This document shows, one piece after another, positions 33,470 through 35,647 of a stretch of 35,647 nucleotides of DNA. Under the pieces are notes generated by a model. It was not told the origin of the DNA. It saw only the letters and a list, made by a program, of their open reading frames with translations, and searched no databases. A program made the position numbers and the translations under genes. The stretch is from CALBPI01 sp039033995 (GTDB lineage Bacteria > Pseudomonadota > Gammaproteobacteria > Steroidobacterales > Woeseiaceae), in NCBI GenBank assembly GCA_039033995.1, contig JBCCBP010000038.1, positions 1 to 35,647 on the forward strand. The letters are read 5' to 3'. The first letter of the stretch is position 1; each line of letters opens with the position of its first letter.

Positions 33470-34423
33470 CTACTTAACCCTGCTGACCGTTTCAGTAGCT
33501 GGCTCATAACCGAAGACATCGGCAAAAAACGACCAGTAGGATTCGCTGGCGATGAGCGCCTGGAACAGCAAATGCGGCTGATGGCCAATACCTTGCAGGA
33601 CATCCATGCGATGCGGAATGTTCAGACTATTGAGGTGCTTGGCAAACTGCTGATTGAAGCCGAACACTGGGTCGTTATCGCCGACAATTTGCCGCACGAC
33701 AATCGACGCGCGCGCATCTTCTGGCATCTCGAGCGCAAGTTGCCATGGACTCTGTGCACGGAATATTTTTGGATCGCCGTCGTAGATCTGATCCAATACG
33801 CGTTGCGCATTTTTCTGCCCGACGATCGGTGCGTTGGTGGGATCCAGTACCGGCTGTAGCGGGCCACCGCTGAGTATAGATACGGCGCCAAACAGTTCGG
33901 GATAGCGGAAGCCGAGTCTGGCTGCGCCGTAGCCGCCCATGCTGCCACCCTCAACCATACGGTTGGCCCGGTCTGCGATCGTCCGCAATGTCGAGTCGAT
34001 ATGCGGGACCAGTTCGTCAACTAGAAAATCTTCCATCCGCAATTTTCCGTTGGCAGCGTTGACCCACATGCTCTGTCGCATACCGTCCGGGAACACCAGG
34101 ATCACCGGTGGGATGCGTTCGGCCCGAATCGCATTGTCAAAGATCAGCGAGATAATGCTGCTGGCCACCTGAGAATTGCCGTTGGAGCCATGCAGCCAGT
34201 AAACGACAGGGAAGCGCTGCTCGGGATTCGTCTCATACGCTGGCGGCACATACAAGTGGTAAGTCACCGTGCGGTCGAACGCCTTGCTCTCGAATGTCTG
34301 CGCCGTTGCCGGGGACTGCTTGCGCGGTTTGGCTGGTGCCTGTTGCGCCGCCGCCGATGCATTGATCAACAGGGTACAAATGACCAGACAAAACGTTGGC
34401 CATCGAGGTGCGAACTGCGCCAT
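33470..34423 (-). CDS. Exported esterase, esterase D/PF00756 type
   Basis: A 317-residue alpha/beta-hydrolase with signal peptide (MAQFAPRWPTFCLVICTLLINASAAA). Nucleophile S161 in GGSMGGYGA and H281 in GIGHQPH are visible; the acid is probably the aspartate of VGDNDPVFG. HGSNGN near residue 80 forms the usual oxyanion region. The ATG at 34423 is chosen because AGGA precedes it and the signal peptide begins there; the frame extends to 34528. PHB depolymerase, feruloyl esterase and S-formylglutathione hydrolase relatives share the fold, so the substrate is open. Confidence 0.88.
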   Translation of the reverse strand: MAQFAPRWPTFCLVICTLLINASAAAQQAPAKPRKQSPATAQTFESKAFDRTVTYHLYVPPAYETNPEQRFPVVYWLHGSNGNSQVASSIISLIFDNAIRAERIPPVILVFPDGMRQSMWVNAANGKLRMEDFLVDELVPHIDSTLRTIADRANRMVEGGSMGGYGAARLGFRYPELFGAVSILSGGPLQPVLDPTNAPIVGQKNAQRVLDQIYDGDPKIFRAQSPWQLALEMPEDARASIVVRQIVGDNDPVFGFNQQFAKHLNSLNIPHRMDVLQGIGHQPHLLFQALIASESYWSFFADVFGYEPATETVSRVK

Positions 34424-34549
34424 TCTTGTTATTCCTTTCTCTGTGGCAAGGCTTGAGAGGATACCGCAGTCAGCCGCCAAGTAGCGACCAAAAACAGGCT
34501 TCTGCAACCTCATTCGCGTGTTAGGCACAGGGTGTCAGCCAAACACCGA

Positions 34550-35539
34550 TCAGACCTCGATGACCACCTTCCCGATCGCTTGGCCACTGGTGAGACGATC
34601 ATAGGCAGCGCCGACCTGGTCCAGCGTAAAACGTTGGTCATCGAGCAGCGGCTTCAATGCGCCTTGCTGAACCGTCTCAGCCAGATGCGACAAGATCTCA
34701 CCGTGGGTCGCGCGATTGTGGTTATGTAACATCGGAATGAGCATGAACACGACATGCAACGACAGCCCTTTGAAGTGCACGGTCGTCAGGTCGACTTCTA
34801 ACAGCGAAACGGTCGTCGCCACCTGCCCATTCAATGCGGCGGCCTCAAACGAGTTGTTCAGGTTCGCACCGCCAACCGCATCGAAAATCACTTCGAAGCC
34901 GACCCCGTTCGTGTGCTGTTGCACGTAGTCCGCTACAGTTTCCTGCTGGAAGTCGATCATCGTGGCACCCATTTGTTCGATCGCCTGGCGTTGATCATCT
35001 CCTGTGCCTGTCGCGTAGACGTCGGCACCCATCACTTTAGCGAGCTGCACGGCAACGTGACCGACGCCACCGGCACCACCATGCACGAGGACTTTCTGGC
35101 TGGCCTTCACGCCGGCCCGAGTCAGGCCTTCGAACGCGGTGATGCCCACCAGTGGCAAGGCTGCGGCCTCGCGCATCGTCAGGCGGCCCGGCTTATGAGC
35201 AAGCAAACGCGCATCAGCCGCGATGTACTCGGCGAGCGCACCTTGCAGGTCAGCGAGTCCGCCCGCGCAGCCGTATACTTCATCGCCCACGTGGAACTGA
35301 CTAACGCCGTCACCGACCGCCTCGACCGTACCCGCAAAATCCATACCGAGAACGGCGGGCAGGTCGGGTGCTAGTGGTAAGTTCTCCTGACCCAGTTGGC
35401 GAATCATCGTGTCGATCGTGTTGACACTGGTCGCGGCCACTCGGACAAGCACGTTGCCCGCGCCGACCGCGGGTTTCGCCAGCTCCGCAGGTGCAAACAC
35501 CGCGTTTTCACCGTATTCGTTCAGGGTCATCGCTTGCAT
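34550..35539 (-). CDS. Zinc-type-superfamily NADPH:quinone oxidoreductase (MDR family)
   Basis: A 329-residue medium-chain dehydrogenase/reductase of the quinone reductase group. The NADPH motif GGAGGVGHVAVQLAK is intact, and the N-terminal part has VNTIDTMIRQ and the GMDFAGTVEAVG motif. It lacks the structural zinc cysteines of alcohol dehydrogenases, as expected for this group. The ATG at 35539 has AGGAG eight bases upstream. It probably reduces quinones or alpha,beta-unsaturated carbonyls in the cytoplasm. An inverted repeat lies just upstream of the ribosome binding site. Confidence 0.9.
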   Translation of the reverse strand: MQAMTLNEYGENAVFAPAELAKPAVGAGNVLVRVAATSVNTIDTMIRQLGQENLPLAPDLPAVLGMDFAGTVEAVGDGVSQFHVGDEVYGCAGGLADLQGALAEYIAADARLLAHKPGRLTMREAAALPLVGITAFEGLTRAGVKASQKVLVHGGAGGVGHVAVQLAKVMGADVYATGTGDDQRQAIEQMGATMIDFQQETVADYVQQHTNGVGFEVIFDAVGGANLNNSFEAAALNGQVATTVSLLEVDLTTVHFKGLSLHVVFMLIPMLHNHNRATHGEILSHLAETVQQGALKPLLDDQRFTLDQVGAAYDRLTSGQAIGKVVIEV

Positions 35540-35551
35540 GAAAGCGCTCCT

Positions 35552-35572
35552 TTGTTGGTTGATCGTCAACAA
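35552..35572. promoter_or_regulatory. Inverted repeat next to the quinone reductase ribosome site
   Basis: TTGTTG (35552-35557) and CAACAA (35567-35572) flank a 9-base centre, overlapping a second short palindrome GTTGATCGTCAAC (35558-35570). It touches the AGGAG at 35551-35547. It could be an operator for a repressor; no regulator is identified. Confidence 0.25.
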
Positions 35573-35647
35573 GTTAGTGCCTCTTACAGGCTGTTAACAC
35601 CGTCGTTGGCGAGATTCAGTTTTCGGATTTCCAATAGAGAAAACCGG

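Overview
The window looks like chromosomal DNA of a moderately GC-rich, probably aerobic, free-living (perhaps marine) gammaproteobacterium. This rests on the types of genes present (glgP-glgX, family I pyrophosphatase, a TalB-type transaldolase, a GcvA-like LysR regulator, a LytS/LytTR pair, many lipoproteins and an autotransporter). No rRNA, tRNA, insertion sequence, prophage, CRISPR array or replication origin was recognised. The genus cannot be fixed from the sequence alone.

Layout. 1-3447: the end of glycogen phosphorylase and a complete glycogen debranching enzyme, meeting an aldehyde dehydrogenase tail to tail. 5099-6645: inorganic pyrophosphatase and a LysR regulator. 6646-7161: a gene-free stretch with a candidate small RNA, a strong intrinsic terminator and a two-part tandem repeat. 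7162-9204: a likely operon of an exported methyltransferase-like protein, an exported DUF1838-like protein and a TfoX N-terminal-domain protein. 9296-13885: two exported metallo-beta-lactamase-fold proteins, one of them a subclass B3-type lipoprotein, on either side of a LytS-type histidine kinase and its LytTR response regulator. 13950-26830: an envelope and signalling block with an autotransporter carrying cadherin/Ig-like repeats, a caspase-like Sel1 lipoprotein, an alpha/beta-hydrolase lipoprotein, a transmembrane Ser/Thr kinase with a threonine-motif array, and a 1374-residue periplasmic-propeller PAS-GGDEF-EAL sensor. 26914-35539: transaldolase, small lipoproteins and membrane proteins, a secreted DUF2341/DUF11-like protein with a retropepsin-like protease, a DUF4437 cupin-like protein, a secreted esterase and an NADPH:quinone reductase-type enzyme.

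How the genes work together. GlgP and GlgX degrade glycogen jointly: phosphorylase shortens the outer chains and GlgX removes the limit-dextrin branches. The kinase and regulator at 11024-12957 share a stop/start and form one two-component system. The caspase-like gene lies just upstream of the autotransporter in the same direction, and a terminator follows the pair. With the nearby kinase and c-di-GMP sensor this suggests, as inference only, a cell-envelope sensing and surface-remodelling locus.

Most unusual features: the 16-residue-period Thr-x-x-hydrophobic array in the kinase, the caspase/autotransporter pair, the orphan promoter-terminator unit at 6682-6850, the composite repeat at 6853-7025, the complete B3 zinc-ligand set, and an exported protein with a SAM-binding motif.
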